A DNA stretch of 64,000 bases, taken from Aquipuribacter nitratireducens (GTDB lineage: Bacteria > Actinomycetota > Actinomycetes > Actinomycetales > JBBAYJ01). The stretch is taken from contig NZ_JBBEOG010000009.1 in the NCBI RefSeq assembly GCF_037860835.1, positions 1 through 64,000 on the forward strand, given 5' to 3'. Made by a program: the position numbers and the translations under genes. The notes beneath the pieces were generated by a model. The model was not told the DNA's origin. It made no database searches and was given only the letters and a program-made list of their open reading frames with translations. Below, piece after piece: positions 34,258-42,466 of this stretch (position 1 is the first letter of the stretch; every line of letters begins with the position of its first letter).

Positions 34258-34892
34258 CCGCCGAGGTGCTCGTCGTCTGCACCGCCAACGTCTGCCGGTC
34301 CCCCGTGGCCGCGGCGCTGCTCGACCGCCGGGTGCACGCGAGCGGCCGCGGCGACCTGGTCGTGCGCTCCGCCGGCACCGCAGCCGTGACAGGCGCAGGC
34401 GTGTGCCCCGAGGCCGTCCGGCTGCTGCTCGGCGCCGAGGACGGCGCCCCCGACGGTGGCGACCCCCTGTCCAGCCACGCCGCCCGGCCCGTCGACCGCG
34501 CGGCTCTGCGGGCGGCGGACCTCGTGCTCGTCATGACCCGGGACCACCGGGCCGCCGTAGCGGCACTCGACCCTCTGAGCAGGTCCCGCACCTTCACCCT
34601 CCGCGAGGCGGCCACCCTGGGGGAAGCCGTGGGGGTCGGTGACGCGGCGGACGTCACGCGCCTCGTCGAGGCGATGGACGCCGCGCGGGGCCTGGTGCCG
34701 CTGGCCGCCGCGCCGCCCTCCGGCTCGTGGCGGCGACTGCGACGGCGCCGGACCGAGGTCGACGCCGGGGTCGACGTCGCCGACGCGCACACCGACCGCG
34801 TGTCCCACGCCGCCGTCGCCGCGCTCCTCGACGACTCGGTCGCCCGTCTCGCGGCTGTCCTGGCAGGGCCCCGCCGCGTCGCCTCCGGCTGA
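34254..34892 (+). CDS. Low-molecular-weight protein tyrosine phosphatase (Wzb-like)
   Basis: 212 residues, longer than the usual 150. The P-loop CTANVCRS lies at residues 9-16 (C-x5-R-S), followed by AALLDRRV and SAGTAAVTGAGV. VLVMTRDHRAAV is the standard second motif. The usual Asp-Pro loop is degenerate (GVGDAADVTR). Last gene of the plus operon, it converges on a BY-kinase 13 bases away, which it likely dephosphorylates to control chain length. The C-terminal extension is Arg-rich then acidic. Confidence 0.87.
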   Translation: MTAEVLVVCTANVCRSPVAAALLDRRVHASGRGDLVVRSAGTAAVTGAGVCPEAVRLLLGAEDGAPDGGDPLSSHAARPVDRAALRAADLVLVMTRDHRAAVAALDPLSRSRTFTLREAATLGEAVGVGDAADVTRLVEAMDAARGLVPLAAAPPSGSWRRLRRRRTEVDAGVDVADAHTDRVSHAAVAALLDDSVARLAAVLAGPRRVASG

Positions 34893-34905
34893 CGTCGCCC
34901 GCGCC

Positions 34906-36357
34906 CTACCGGCGGAGCGCCGGGTCCTCCCGGGGCGCGGTCGGCCCGTCGGGACGCCGCAGCGTCAGGGGCCCCGGCCACGCCCGGCCGCCGGCTCGTC
35001 GCCGCGCGCGCCGGTCCTGCTCGTAGCGGTAGGCCCGGTCCGCGCGGCTGCGACCGCGGGGCACGGCGGTGAGGACGGTGCCGATCAGCGAGGCGCCGAC
35101 CCCGCGCAGCGCCGAGACCGCCGCGCTCACGTGCTCCCGCCTCGTCGAGCCGTGCCGGACCACGAGGACGGCCCCGTCGGTCGCGGCGGCGAGCACGAGG
35201 GCGTCGCTGACCGGCAGCACGGGCGGGGTGTCGACGACGAGGACGTCGCACCGCTCGGCGAGGTCGGCGAGCAGGGCCGCCATGTGGCGCGAGCCGAGGA
35301 GCTCGCTCGGGTCCGGCGGGATCGTGCCGGCAGGCAGCACCTGGAGCATGCCGCTCCCCCACCGCACGAGGACGTCGTCGACCCGATACTGCCCCGCGAG
35401 GACGTTGCTCAGGCCCACGGCCCCCTCGATGCCGAGGACCTCCGCCACCCGGGGCCGCCGGAGGTCGGCGTCGACGACGAGCACCCGCCGGCCCGACTGG
35501 GCGAGGGTGAGCGCGAGGTTGCACGCCGTCGTCGTCTTGCCCTCGCCCTGGACCGCCGACGTCACGACGAAGCGACGCGGCGGGTTGTCGACGTCGACGA
35601 ACTGCAGGTTCGTGCGGATCGTGCGGAAGCCCTCCCCGCGGTCGTTCTCGGGGTCGAGCACCACGAGCGGCCGGGAGGCAGCGGTCGGGTCGTTCTGGAC
35701 CATGCCGAGCGGGCTCGCGGCTGTCAGCGCCGTGAGGTCGGCAGGACCCCGGACGGAGGTGTCGACCGCCTCCCGGAGCAGAGCGAGGCCGGCCCCGACG
35801 GCCACGCCGAGGGCGAGGCCGAGCAGGAGGTTGAGCACCGGGTTCGGCGTGACCGGAGCGGCCGGCGCGACGGCGGGCGAGGTCACGGTGACCTTGACCG
35901 GCGACGGCCCGCCGGCACGCGGGGTCTCCAGCTGCTCGATGACCTGACCGAGCTGCACCGTCACGGCGTTCGCGAGGGCGGCCGCCTCGTCGGCGTCGGC
36001 GGCCGTGGCCGAGACGTCGAGCAGGACGGTGTCGGCGGGGTTGACCGCGTCGACGCGACCGCGGAGACCGGCGACGTCGGTGTCGAGGCCCAGCTCGTCG
36101 ATGACGGGCTCCAGGACCTGCGGGCTGTCGACCACGTCGGTGTAGGAGGCCACCCGCTGGAGCGTGAACTGCGAACCCTGCAGCAGGGTCGTGGAGCCGT
36201 CGGAGGCGGACAGCGCGACGAACGACGTGGTCTGCGCGCGGTACACGGGGTCGGCGACGGCCGTCGCCGCGACGGCGCCGACGACGCCGAGCACGAGCGC
36301 CACCAGCACGGTGACCCAACGACGCCGCAGCACGAGCACGTAGTCGCGGAGGCTCAT
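34906..36357 (-). CDS. Wzz-BY-kinase fusion (bacterial tyrosine kinase)
   Basis: 483 residues. A Wzz domain comes first: the first span is VTVLVALVLGVVGAVAAT, the extracytoplasmic part has RVASYTDVVDSPQVLEPVID, and the second span is PNPVLNLLLGLALGVAVGAG. The kinase domain follows, with Walker A SAVQGEGKTTTACNLA, Walker A-prime VLVVDADLRRPR and Walker B DVLVVDTPPVLPVSD. The C-terminal tyrosine cluster is minimal (AYRYEQ) within an Arg-rich tail. It controls polymer length with the phosphatase encoded convergently next door. Confidence 0.9.
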   Translation of the reverse strand: MSLRDYVLVLRRRWVTVLVALVLGVVGAVAATAVADPVYRAQTTSFVALSASDGSTTLLQGSQFTLQRVASYTDVVDSPQVLEPVIDELGLDTDVAGLRGRVDAVNPADTVLLDVSATAADADEAAALANAVTVQLGQVIEQLETPRAGGPSPVKVTVTSPAVAPAAPVTPNPVLNLLLGLALGVAVGAGLALLREAVDTSVRGPADLTALTAASPLGMVQNDPTAASRPLVVLDPENDRGEGFRTIRTNLQFVDVDNPPRRFVVTSAVQGEGKTTTACNLALTLAQSGRRVLVVDADLRRPRVAEVLGIEGAVGLSNVLAGQYRVDDVLVRWGSGMLQVLPAGTIPPDPSELLGSRHMAALLADLAERCDVLVVDTPPVLPVSDALVLAAATDGAVLVVRHGSTRREHVSAAVSALRGVGASLIGTVLTAVPRGRSRADRAYRYEQDRRARRRAGGRAWPGPLTLRRPDGPTAPREDPALRR

Positions 36358-36484
36358 CGCGCAGGCCCTGCCGCCGCGCGCCGGGCTCCCCCTCGCGACC
36401 TCATCCGGGCAGCGTACGGCCCCGTGACCTGCGGCAGGGGCTCACCGGGCATCGCGTCACCGCGGCCGCCGCGTGTCGCGGTCC

Positions 36485-39481
36485 TCAGCCGCCGCCGGCC
36501 TTCGCGCGTTCCCGCCCGGCGTCGGTCACGCACCAGCCGGACGAGCCCGGCTGCTGGACCGGCTCGACGACGACCCGCCGGCATCTGTCGCGCACGGCCG
36601 GCGCGGTGAGGGTCACCTGCCGGGTGGTGCTGTGGGTGGCGCCGTCGTCGTCGGTGACGGTGAGCCGGATCGTGTAGGTGCCTGCGGCCGCGTACGTGTG
36701 GCCGGTGGTGGCGCCGGCTGCGACGGCGCCGTCCCCGAAGTCCCAGGCCCACGCCGTGACGGTGCCGTCGGGGTCGCTCGAGGCACGCCCGTCCGCACTG
36801 ACGGCGAGGCCGCTGACGGTCGTCGTGAACGAGGCCGTGGGAGCGCGGTTGCCCGGCGGTGGGGGCGGCGGCGCGGTGACGGTGACCTGCCTGCTGGTCT
36901 GCGCCGTGGCGCCGGCGTCGTCGGTGACGGTGAGGGTGACCGTGTACGTGCCCGGGGCCGCGTAGGTGCGGATCGCGGTGGGCCCGCTCGCGGTCGTGCC
37001 GTCCCCGAAGGCCCACGCGTAGGAGGCGACGGTGCCGTCGGGGTCGCTGGACGCGCGCCCGTCGACCGTCACCCGCAGGTCGCTGGTCGTCGTCGTGAAG
37101 GACGCGGTGGGCGACTGGTTGGCCGGGAGCTGTCCCAGCCCGAGGGCGTGGTGCGTGGCGACGGTCTGCGGGGTGAGGACCGAGTGGTAGACGGCGACCT
37201 CGTCGACCTGCCCGTCGAGGTAGTCGCTCGCGGGGCGGTTGGGCCACCCGGACAGGTTGTCCCCACCGACCCGCCAGTACCCGGTGACGGGCGTCGCGGA
37301 GGTCGTCGCGGCGTTCTGCGCGACGAGGGCCCCGTCGACGTACAGCTTCTGCCCGTCCGTGCCGAGGGTGCCGACGACGTGGTGCCACTGCCCGTCGACG
37401 ACCGCGGTGGCGCTCCGCAGCACACGGCTCGCGCCCGGGTAGACGCCGAAGCCCACCCGCCCGCCGCTGTCGACGTACAGGTGCCGGTCGAAGGTCTGGC
37501 TGTTGCCCGTGCGCTGGTTGCCGAACCCGACGATCTTCCCGCCGGCGGTGCTCGAGGTGCGGACCCACGCCTCGACGCTGAACACCTGCGGCCCCATGAC
37601 CGCCCCGCTCGACGCGGCCGAGCCCGTGCTCGTGCCGCTGAAGCCGACCGCCCCGTCGGGGTCCCCGACGACGGCCCCCGGCACCTGCCGGGTGGCCCCC
37701 GACGAGAGCGTGAGGTCGTCCCCGCCGGCCCGGTCCTTCACGGGGCCCGACGCCTCGCCGAGACGCCACAGGTGCTGGGCGCCGTCGGCCCGCACCCGGC
37801 GGGGGTAGCTCGTGAGGGCCGTGCCACCGGCGACCGTCGTCGTCACGGTGTTCCCGCGGTTCTCGTTGCCGACGCCGTCGCGCACGTAGACGCGGTAGGC
37901 GTACGTCTGCCCGGGGACGACGTCGGTGTCGGTGAACGACAGGTACGGCCGGTCGAAGCTCGCGGAGTCGACCGTCACGGTGTGGACGGGGGCGCTCACC
38001 TGCCCGTTGCGGACGACCCGGTAGGTGAGGGCGCGGTTGTCGTAGTCCCACGACGTCTGCCACGCGACGCGGACGCTGCCCGGCTCGAGGGTGTCGAGGA
38101 CCGGCGTGAGCGACGCGGACGACTGCGGGCCGATGACCTCCGGCCGCAGGCCGTGGCGTGCGAACCGGACGAGGCCCTGCTGCCGGATGTTCATCGCCTC
38201 CGTGAACTCGCCGCCGAACGCGACGTAGTCCGCGTTGCCGGTGACCGACCACGGGCCCTGGTTCTGACCCGTGTACGTGCCGGCGTCCATGTAGGGGTAC
38301 CAGTGCAGCGCGTCGGGCCGGGGCAGCCCGCCGAAGTCGAAGTAGCGGCCGGAGTCGACCGAGTTCGGCAGCAGCGTCCCCTTGGGCTGTGTGGAGAAGG
38401 CAAGCGCGCGGTCGAAACGCCACGGGGTCGTCTGACCGAACGACCCGACGTTGCCGCAGTAGTGCGCGTGCCCCGCGGCGTACACGGTGTCCCCGACGGG
38501 CGCCACGCTGTAGTGGTCGCCGTGGCAGTCCGCGACCCACGTCAGCTGCCCGTCGCCCGCCCGGGCGGCGAAGACGCCTTCGAGGTTGCCGACGGCGAGC
38601 GAGCCGAACGTGAAGCCCGTCCCGTACAGCGTGTCGCCGTCGACCGCGAGGCTCGTGATGCCGCCCCGTTCGCCCCCGTTGCGGATGACCGCGGCCGCCG
38701 GCACCGGCAGCGAGGAGCCCGTGACGGGGTCGAGCGCCCCGAGACCCTTGACCCCGTTGCCGTTGAGCCCGAGGAACTTCCCGCCGACGTAGAGGCGGCT
38801 CCCGTCGCGCGTCAGCGTGAGCGCCTGCACCGGCTGGTCCTGCGCGGTGGGCGCCCAGTCGAGCAGCGCCCCGTCCGAGGCCCGGAACGCCGCCAGACGG
38901 GTCCGCGGCACTCCGTTCGCGCTGAGGAAGCTGCCGCCGACGTACACCGTGTCGTTCGTCGCGGCGATCGCGCTCACCCGGGCGTCGAGGTGGGCGTCGA
39001 AGGCGTGCACCGCCCGGCCCGTCACCGCGTCGAACGCGACGATCCGCTCGTGGCGCACCCCGGACGCGGACGTGAAGTCACCCCCGACGTAGACCCGCCG
39101 ACCGTCCGGGCTCGCGGCGACCACGTGCCCGGTCGCGTTCAGCCACTCCGTGAACGTCGTGTCGCGCTGCCCGGTGCGGATGTCGTAGACGAGGACGTTG
39201 CGCCGGTCGACCTCGTTCTGCCCCGGAGCGGAACCGGCCGGCCGTGCCGTCGTGAAGCTGCCCGCCGCCCACACGCGGTCGCCGATGACGGCCTGCGACC
39301 ACACGACGCCGTTCACCTGCACGGTCGGCAGCGCGTCCGCCGCGACCGTCGCGGGGGTCCCGGGCGGCGGGACCGTGTCGCCCGCCGCGGGCACCGACGC
39401 GACGAGGGCCGACGCGGCCACCGCGAGAACCGTGAGGGCGGCTCCCGCCACGCGACGCAAGCGTCGGGCCGGACGTGACAT
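36485..39481 (-). CDS. Secreted beta-propeller/FN3/LamG/PKD protein
   Basis: 998 residues. A signal peptide covers 1-33 and ends SVPAAG. A beta-propeller covers about 50-430 with repeated V-GGxF strands (VYVGGDFTSASG, VYVGGSFLSANG, LYVGGKFLGLNG). An FN3-like domain lies near 460-560 and a LamG/concanavalin-like domain near 580-770 (VFSVEAWVRTSS, GQWHHVVGTL). Two PKD domains lie near 780-960 (PTASFTTTTSDL and PTASFTTTVSGL, each with SSDPDGTV). The tail is basic with a Cys pair. The ATG at 39481 has GAGGTG just upstream. It likely adheres to or processes extracellular polymer; no anchor motif seen. Confidence 0.85.
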   Translation of the reverse strand: MSRPARRLRRVAGAALTVLAVAASALVASVPAAGDTVPPPGTPATVAADALPTVQVNGVVWSQAVIGDRVWAAGSFTTARPAGSAPGQNEVDRRNVLVYDIRTGQRDTTFTEWLNATGHVVAASPDGRRVYVGGDFTSASGVRHERIVAFDAVTGRAVHAFDAHLDARVSAIAATNDTVYVGGSFLSANGVPRTRLAAFRASDGALLDWAPTAQDQPVQALTLTRDGSRLYVGGKFLGLNGNGVKGLGALDPVTGSSLPVPAAAVIRNGGERGGITSLAVDGDTLYGTGFTFGSLAVGNLEGVFAARAGDGQLTWVADCHGDHYSVAPVGDTVYAAGHAHYCGNVGSFGQTTPWRFDRALAFSTQPKGTLLPNSVDSGRYFDFGGLPRPDALHWYPYMDAGTYTGQNQGPWSVTGNADYVAFGGEFTEAMNIRQQGLVRFARHGLRPEVIGPQSSASLTPVLDTLEPGSVRVAWQTSWDYDNRALTYRVVRNGQVSAPVHTVTVDSASFDRPYLSFTDTDVVPGQTYAYRVYVRDGVGNENRGNTVTTTVAGGTALTSYPRRVRADGAQHLWRLGEASGPVKDRAGGDDLTLSSGATRQVPGAVVGDPDGAVGFSGTSTGSAASSGAVMGPQVFSVEAWVRTSSTAGGKIVGFGNQRTGNSQTFDRHLYVDSGGRVGFGVYPGASRVLRSATAVVDGQWHHVVGTLGTDGQKLYVDGALVAQNAATTSATPVTGYWRVGGDNLSGWPNRPASDYLDGQVDEVAVYHSVLTPQTVATHHALGLGQLPANQSPTASFTTTTSDLRVTVDGRASSDPDGTVASYAWAFGDGTTASGPTAIRTYAAPGTYTVTLTVTDDAGATAQTSRQVTVTAPPPPPPGNRAPTASFTTTVSGLAVSADGRASSDPDGTVTAWAWDFGDGAVAAGATTGHTYAAAGTYTIRLTVTDDDGATHSTTRQVTLTAPAVRDRCRRVVVEPVQQPGSSGWCVTDAGRERAKAGGG

Positions 39482-39698
39482 GGGCACCTCGGATGCTGGT
39501 CTCCGGCCATGACTGTGGCCGGTCGCCACGGTAACCCAGGATCACGACAGCGGCGGTCCGATTGGTCGGAACTGTGGACGACGGCCACTCAGCGTGAGTG
39601 AAGAGGCGGTATCCGTCATCGAGTCGTTCGGGACCGTACCGACAGTGAGGCCCGTCGCCGACGTCGCCCATGGCCGCGCCGCGTTCACGCGGGACGCG

Positions 39699-40406
39699 TC
39701 ACCGGGTGGCGTCGCCCCGGAAGACGACGACGGTCGGTGACCCCGGCAGGCTCACCCGCACGAGGACGTCGTCGCGCTGGTCCTCCGGCAGGACGAACAC
39801 GTAGGTGCCCCGGGCCGACCCCCCGGCCGGGACCGGGCCGGTGAGCGGATCGGCCGGCGCCCCGCTGACAGCGCCGGCCTCCGTGCCGGCGTAGGCGAGG
39901 GAGACGGCCACCCCGTCGATGTCGAGGGGCGCGGCGCGCGGGTTGTCGACCTCGACGGTGACCGCGAGGCCCGGGCCGGCGACCTCACCGGGTCCGATGG
40001 CGTCGACGTCGACGGCAGTGAGGGAGGTGAGCGCGACGCTGACCTCGCCCTCGGTCTCGACGGTCCGCTCCAGCGGTGCAGGAGGCAGTGTGATGCGCGT
40101 CGGTGTCGGGACCGGCTCGAGGCCGCCCTCACCGGCGGGGGGAGGCACGACCCGGGTGGCGGTCCCGGCCGGCGTCCCGCCCGGCGGCGTCGCACCGCTC
40201 GGCAGCGCCTCACGCTCCGGCGCGGGAGCGGTGCCGGCCGGGGCCGCCGGGCCGAGCGTGGGGCCCGCCGCTGCCGGTGCCGTCGCGACCGTCGTCCCGG
40301 AGCTTCCGGGGGGACCGTCGGCGGTGTCTCCGCTGCACCCGCTCGCGCCGACGGCCACAACGGGGGCGAGGAGCACCACGAGGGCAGCCGCGCTCGGCCG
40401 CCTCAC
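39699..40406 (-). CDS. Putative lipoprotein with DUF4352-like domain
   Basis: 235 residues. GTG start, hydrophobic segment AAALVVLLAPVVAVGA, then SGC, a plausible lipobox with Cys near residue 26. A Pro/Ala/Gly-rich linker leads to a beta-sandwich (VSVALTSLTAVDVDAIGPGE, LAVTVEVDNPRAAPLDIDGV, RGTYVFVLPEDQRDDVLVRV) that resembles DUF4352-type stability domains. It overlaps the CDP-alcohol transferase gene by GTGA, so the two are co-expressed. Function unknown, with surface placement inferred. Confidence 0.7.
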   Translation of the reverse strand: MRRPSAAALVVLLAPVVAVGASGCSGDTADGPPGSSGTTVATAPAAAGPTLGPAAPAGTAPAPEREALPSGATPPGGTPAGTATRVVPPPAGEGGLEPVPTPTRITLPPAPLERTVETEGEVSVALTSLTAVDVDAIGPGEVAGPGLAVTVEVDNPRAAPLDIDGVAVSLAYAGTEAGAVSGAPADPLTGPVPAGGSARGTYVFVLPEDQRDDVLVRVSLPGSPTVVVFRGDATR

Positions 40407-41194
40407 GGGACGAGTCGCCGGTCGAGCCCCCGCATCGTCCGGTACCACGCGACGCACGCGAGCAGGAGGTAGCCGCTCGCGGCCGCGAACATGACGCCGT
40501 AGCCGACGAGGAACGCGACGGGGCTGCCGAGCAGCAGGAACACGAGGCAGAGGACCCCGTAGTCGAGGGGGATCTTGGCGAGCGCCCGCACCAGCGACGG
40601 GCGCCGGGAGTCCGGGCCGAGCACCCGGGCCTCCCCGCCGACGTTGCGGCGCAGCTGTTCGTTGAGGATCTGCCCGAAGAACGACACGGCCCCGACGACC
40701 GCGTAGCCGAGCGGGAGGAGGAGGACCGCGTCGGGCAGGTCGGTGAACCGGTACAGGCTGACCGCAACGGCGAGGTGGAGGCTCGAGATCTTCACGCAGT
40801 CGACCATGTGGTCGAGCCACTCCCCCGACACCGAGCTCTGCCTGCGCAGCCGTGCGAGCTGGCCGTCGGCGGCGTCGAGGGCGTAGCCGAGCACCAGGCA
40901 CGCGCTGACGACGACGCCGGTGAGCCAGCCGACGGGGACGAGGACGAGCACGGCGATCGCGGCGAAGGAGAACGCCGCGCTGATCGCCGTGACGTGGTTG
41001 GGCCGCAGTCCGGCGAGGTACGCGAGGACGGCGAACCTGCGACCGAGCCACCGGTTGACGTACAGGGAGTAGGCGGGCGCGCCCTTGCCGGACTTCTGGG
41101 CGGCGTTCATGCGTCGGAGCACGTCGCCGTAGCGCTCGGGGGGACCACCTCGGCCCGCATGACCGGGACGAGGGTGCGCCCTCGTCGTGCTCAT
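40403..41194 (-). CDS. CDP-alcohol phosphatidyltransferase family protein
   Basis: 263 residues. The family signature D-x2-D-G-x2-A-R-x8-G-x3-D-x3-D is complete at about residues 107-132 (DAADGQLAR ... SGEWLDHMVD). Around it are six hydrophobic spans, as in phosphatidyl- and CDP-alcohol transferases. An N-terminal amphipathic part (AYSLYVNRWLGRRFAVLAYL) precedes them. It transfers a phospho-alcohol from a CDP donor, or a phosphatidyl group to an alcohol. ATGA overlap with the DUF1972 glycosyltransferase gene and proximity to two cytidylyltransferases suggest polymer decoration rather than housekeeping lipid synthesis. Confidence 0.85.
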   Translation of the reverse strand: MSTTRAHPRPGHAGRGGPPERYGDVLRRMNAAQKSGKGAPAYSLYVNRWLGRRFAVLAYLAGLRPNHVTAISAAFSFAAIAVLVLVPVGWLTGVVVSACLVLGYALDAADGQLARLRRQSSVSGEWLDHMVDCVKISSLHLAVAVSLYRFTDLPDAVLLLPLGYAVVGAVSFFGQILNEQLRRNVGGEARVLGPDSRRPSLVRALAKIPLDYGVLCLVFLLLGSPVAFLVGYGVMFAAASGYLLLACVAWYRTMRGLDRRLVP

Positions 41195-42345
41195 GGTGAC
41201 CACCCGCTGCCGCGCAGGCGGCGACCGCTCGGCCGCGGTCGCTGGACGCGCCCGGCCCTCAGGTCCTCGCACAGGGCCTCGTACTGCTCGGCGACGGTGT
41301 CCCAGTCGTAGGCCTTGGCGCGCTCGCGCGCCCGGAGGCCGCGCAGCTCGACGTCGTCCGGGCTCGACTCCGCCTCCGACACGAGGCGACCGACGTCCGC
41401 GGCGGTGCGGAAGAACTCGGCGCCGGCGTCCTCGACGACCTCGCGGTTGAACACGCTGTCGAAGGCGAGGACCGCCGCGCCGGCGCCGATCGCCCTGAGG
41501 AGGGACGGGTTGGTGCCGCCGACGGAGTGCCCGTGCACGTAGGTGCACGCGTTGGCGTACAGCTGGTCGAGGAGGTCGGGGTCCCAGACACCGCCGAGGA
41601 ACCGGACCCGGTCGTCGGCGAGGGCGTGCACCCGCCGGGTGTAGGCGTCCGCGTACGGCGCGGAGCCCACGACGACGAGCGGCAGCCGCGCCGTGCTCGA
41701 GACGTAGCCCTCGACGACGAGGTCGACCTGGTTCTCCGGCTCGAACCGGGCGACGACGAGGTGGTACCCACGCGGCCGGAGACCGAGGGGCCGGAGCACC
41801 TCGGGGCGGCGCTCGTCGAGCAACGGTGCGCCGTACGCGATCTGTCGCGTGGGAGCCCCGAACTCCTCGCGGTAGTAGGCCGCGATGCCCTCCGCGTCCG
41901 CGATCAGGGCGTCGGACCACCGGACCGCGAGCGACTCCACGACCCGGTAGTAGCGCCGCCCCGCCGGCCCCCACTTGGCCCGGCGCCACTCCAGCCCGTC
42001 GACGTGGGTGGTGACCGGGACGCCGCGGGCGCGGAGGACGGGCAGCAGGGGCGCGTTCGCCGCGTTGAACACGACGGCGGCGTCCGGCCGCCGTGCGCCC
42101 ACCGCGTGGGCGACCGACTGGACCGTGTGGCTCAGGGTCTCGAGGGAGCGCCGGCGCAGGGCGGGCAGGTGGACGAGTCGCATGCCGCGGTGCTCTGCGG
42201 GCCGGTCCGCCCCGACGGTGGTGCGGCAGTAGACCGTGATGTCGTGACCCATCGACGCCAGGCGGGAGCCGACCTCTTCGACGCACGTCTCGAAGCCGCC
42301 GTAGCGCGCCGGGACGCCGCGCGTCCCGATCAGCGCAATCCTCAC
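41191..42345 (-). CDS. DUF1972/GT4 glycosyltransferase (WchF/WsaD-like)
   Basis: 384 residues. RIALIGTRGVPARYGGFETC is the DUF1972 N-terminal hallmark of rhamnosyltransferase-type GT4 enzymes. VTTHVDGLEWRRAKWG follows, and the donor domain has YHLVVARFEPENQVDLVVEG, FLGGVWDPDLLDQLYANA and VHGHSVGGTNPSLLRAIGAG. I prefer the GTG at 42345 over the GTG at 42357, because GGAAGGG ends too close to the latter. It typically adds the second sugar onto the lipid-linked primer made by the adjacent polyprenyl glycosylphosphotransferase. Confidence 0.88.
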   Translation of the reverse strand: MRIALIGTRGVPARYGGFETCVEEVGSRLASMGHDITVYCRTTVGADRPAEHRGMRLVHLPALRRRSLETLSHTVQSVAHAVGARRPDAAVVFNAANAPLLPVLRARGVPVTTHVDGLEWRRAKWGPAGRRYYRVVESLAVRWSDALIADAEGIAAYYREEFGAPTRQIAYGAPLLDERRPEVLRPLGLRPRGYHLVVARFEPENQVDLVVEGYVSSTARLPLVVVGSAPYADAYTRRVHALADDRVRFLGGVWDPDLLDQLYANACTYVHGHSVGGTNPSLLRAIGAGAAVLAFDSVFNREVVEDAGAEFFRTAADVGRLVSEAESSPDDVELRGLRARERAKAYDWDTVAEQYEALCEDLRAGRVQRPRPSGRRLRGSGWSP

Positions 42346-42466
42346 GCGGCCACACACCCTTCCGTGCTGAAGGGTCAGTGTGGCATCCGGATGATCTCCG
42401 ACGTAGGACCTGCGTCCTGCACGTCCCGGAATCGCCCGATCGGGTGACGAGCTCCTGGCAGCCGCC

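Noticed and set aside
36354-38540. 728-codon minus-strand frame offset from the propeller gene
   Set aside because: Shadow frame in GC-rich DNA; Arg/Gly-rich, lacks start signals, and conflicts with the kinase gene start region.
36473-39478. 1,001-codon open frame on the plus strand
   Set aside because: It is the antisense of the propeller/LamG/PKD gene. The translation is Arg/Asp/Val-rich with no domains, while the minus frame has a signal peptide and clear domains.
39482-39698. Possible c-di-GMP or c-di-AMP riboswitch upstream of the secreted propeller protein
   Set aside because: I looked for the conserved cores of both classes and did not find them; no stable structured element stood out.
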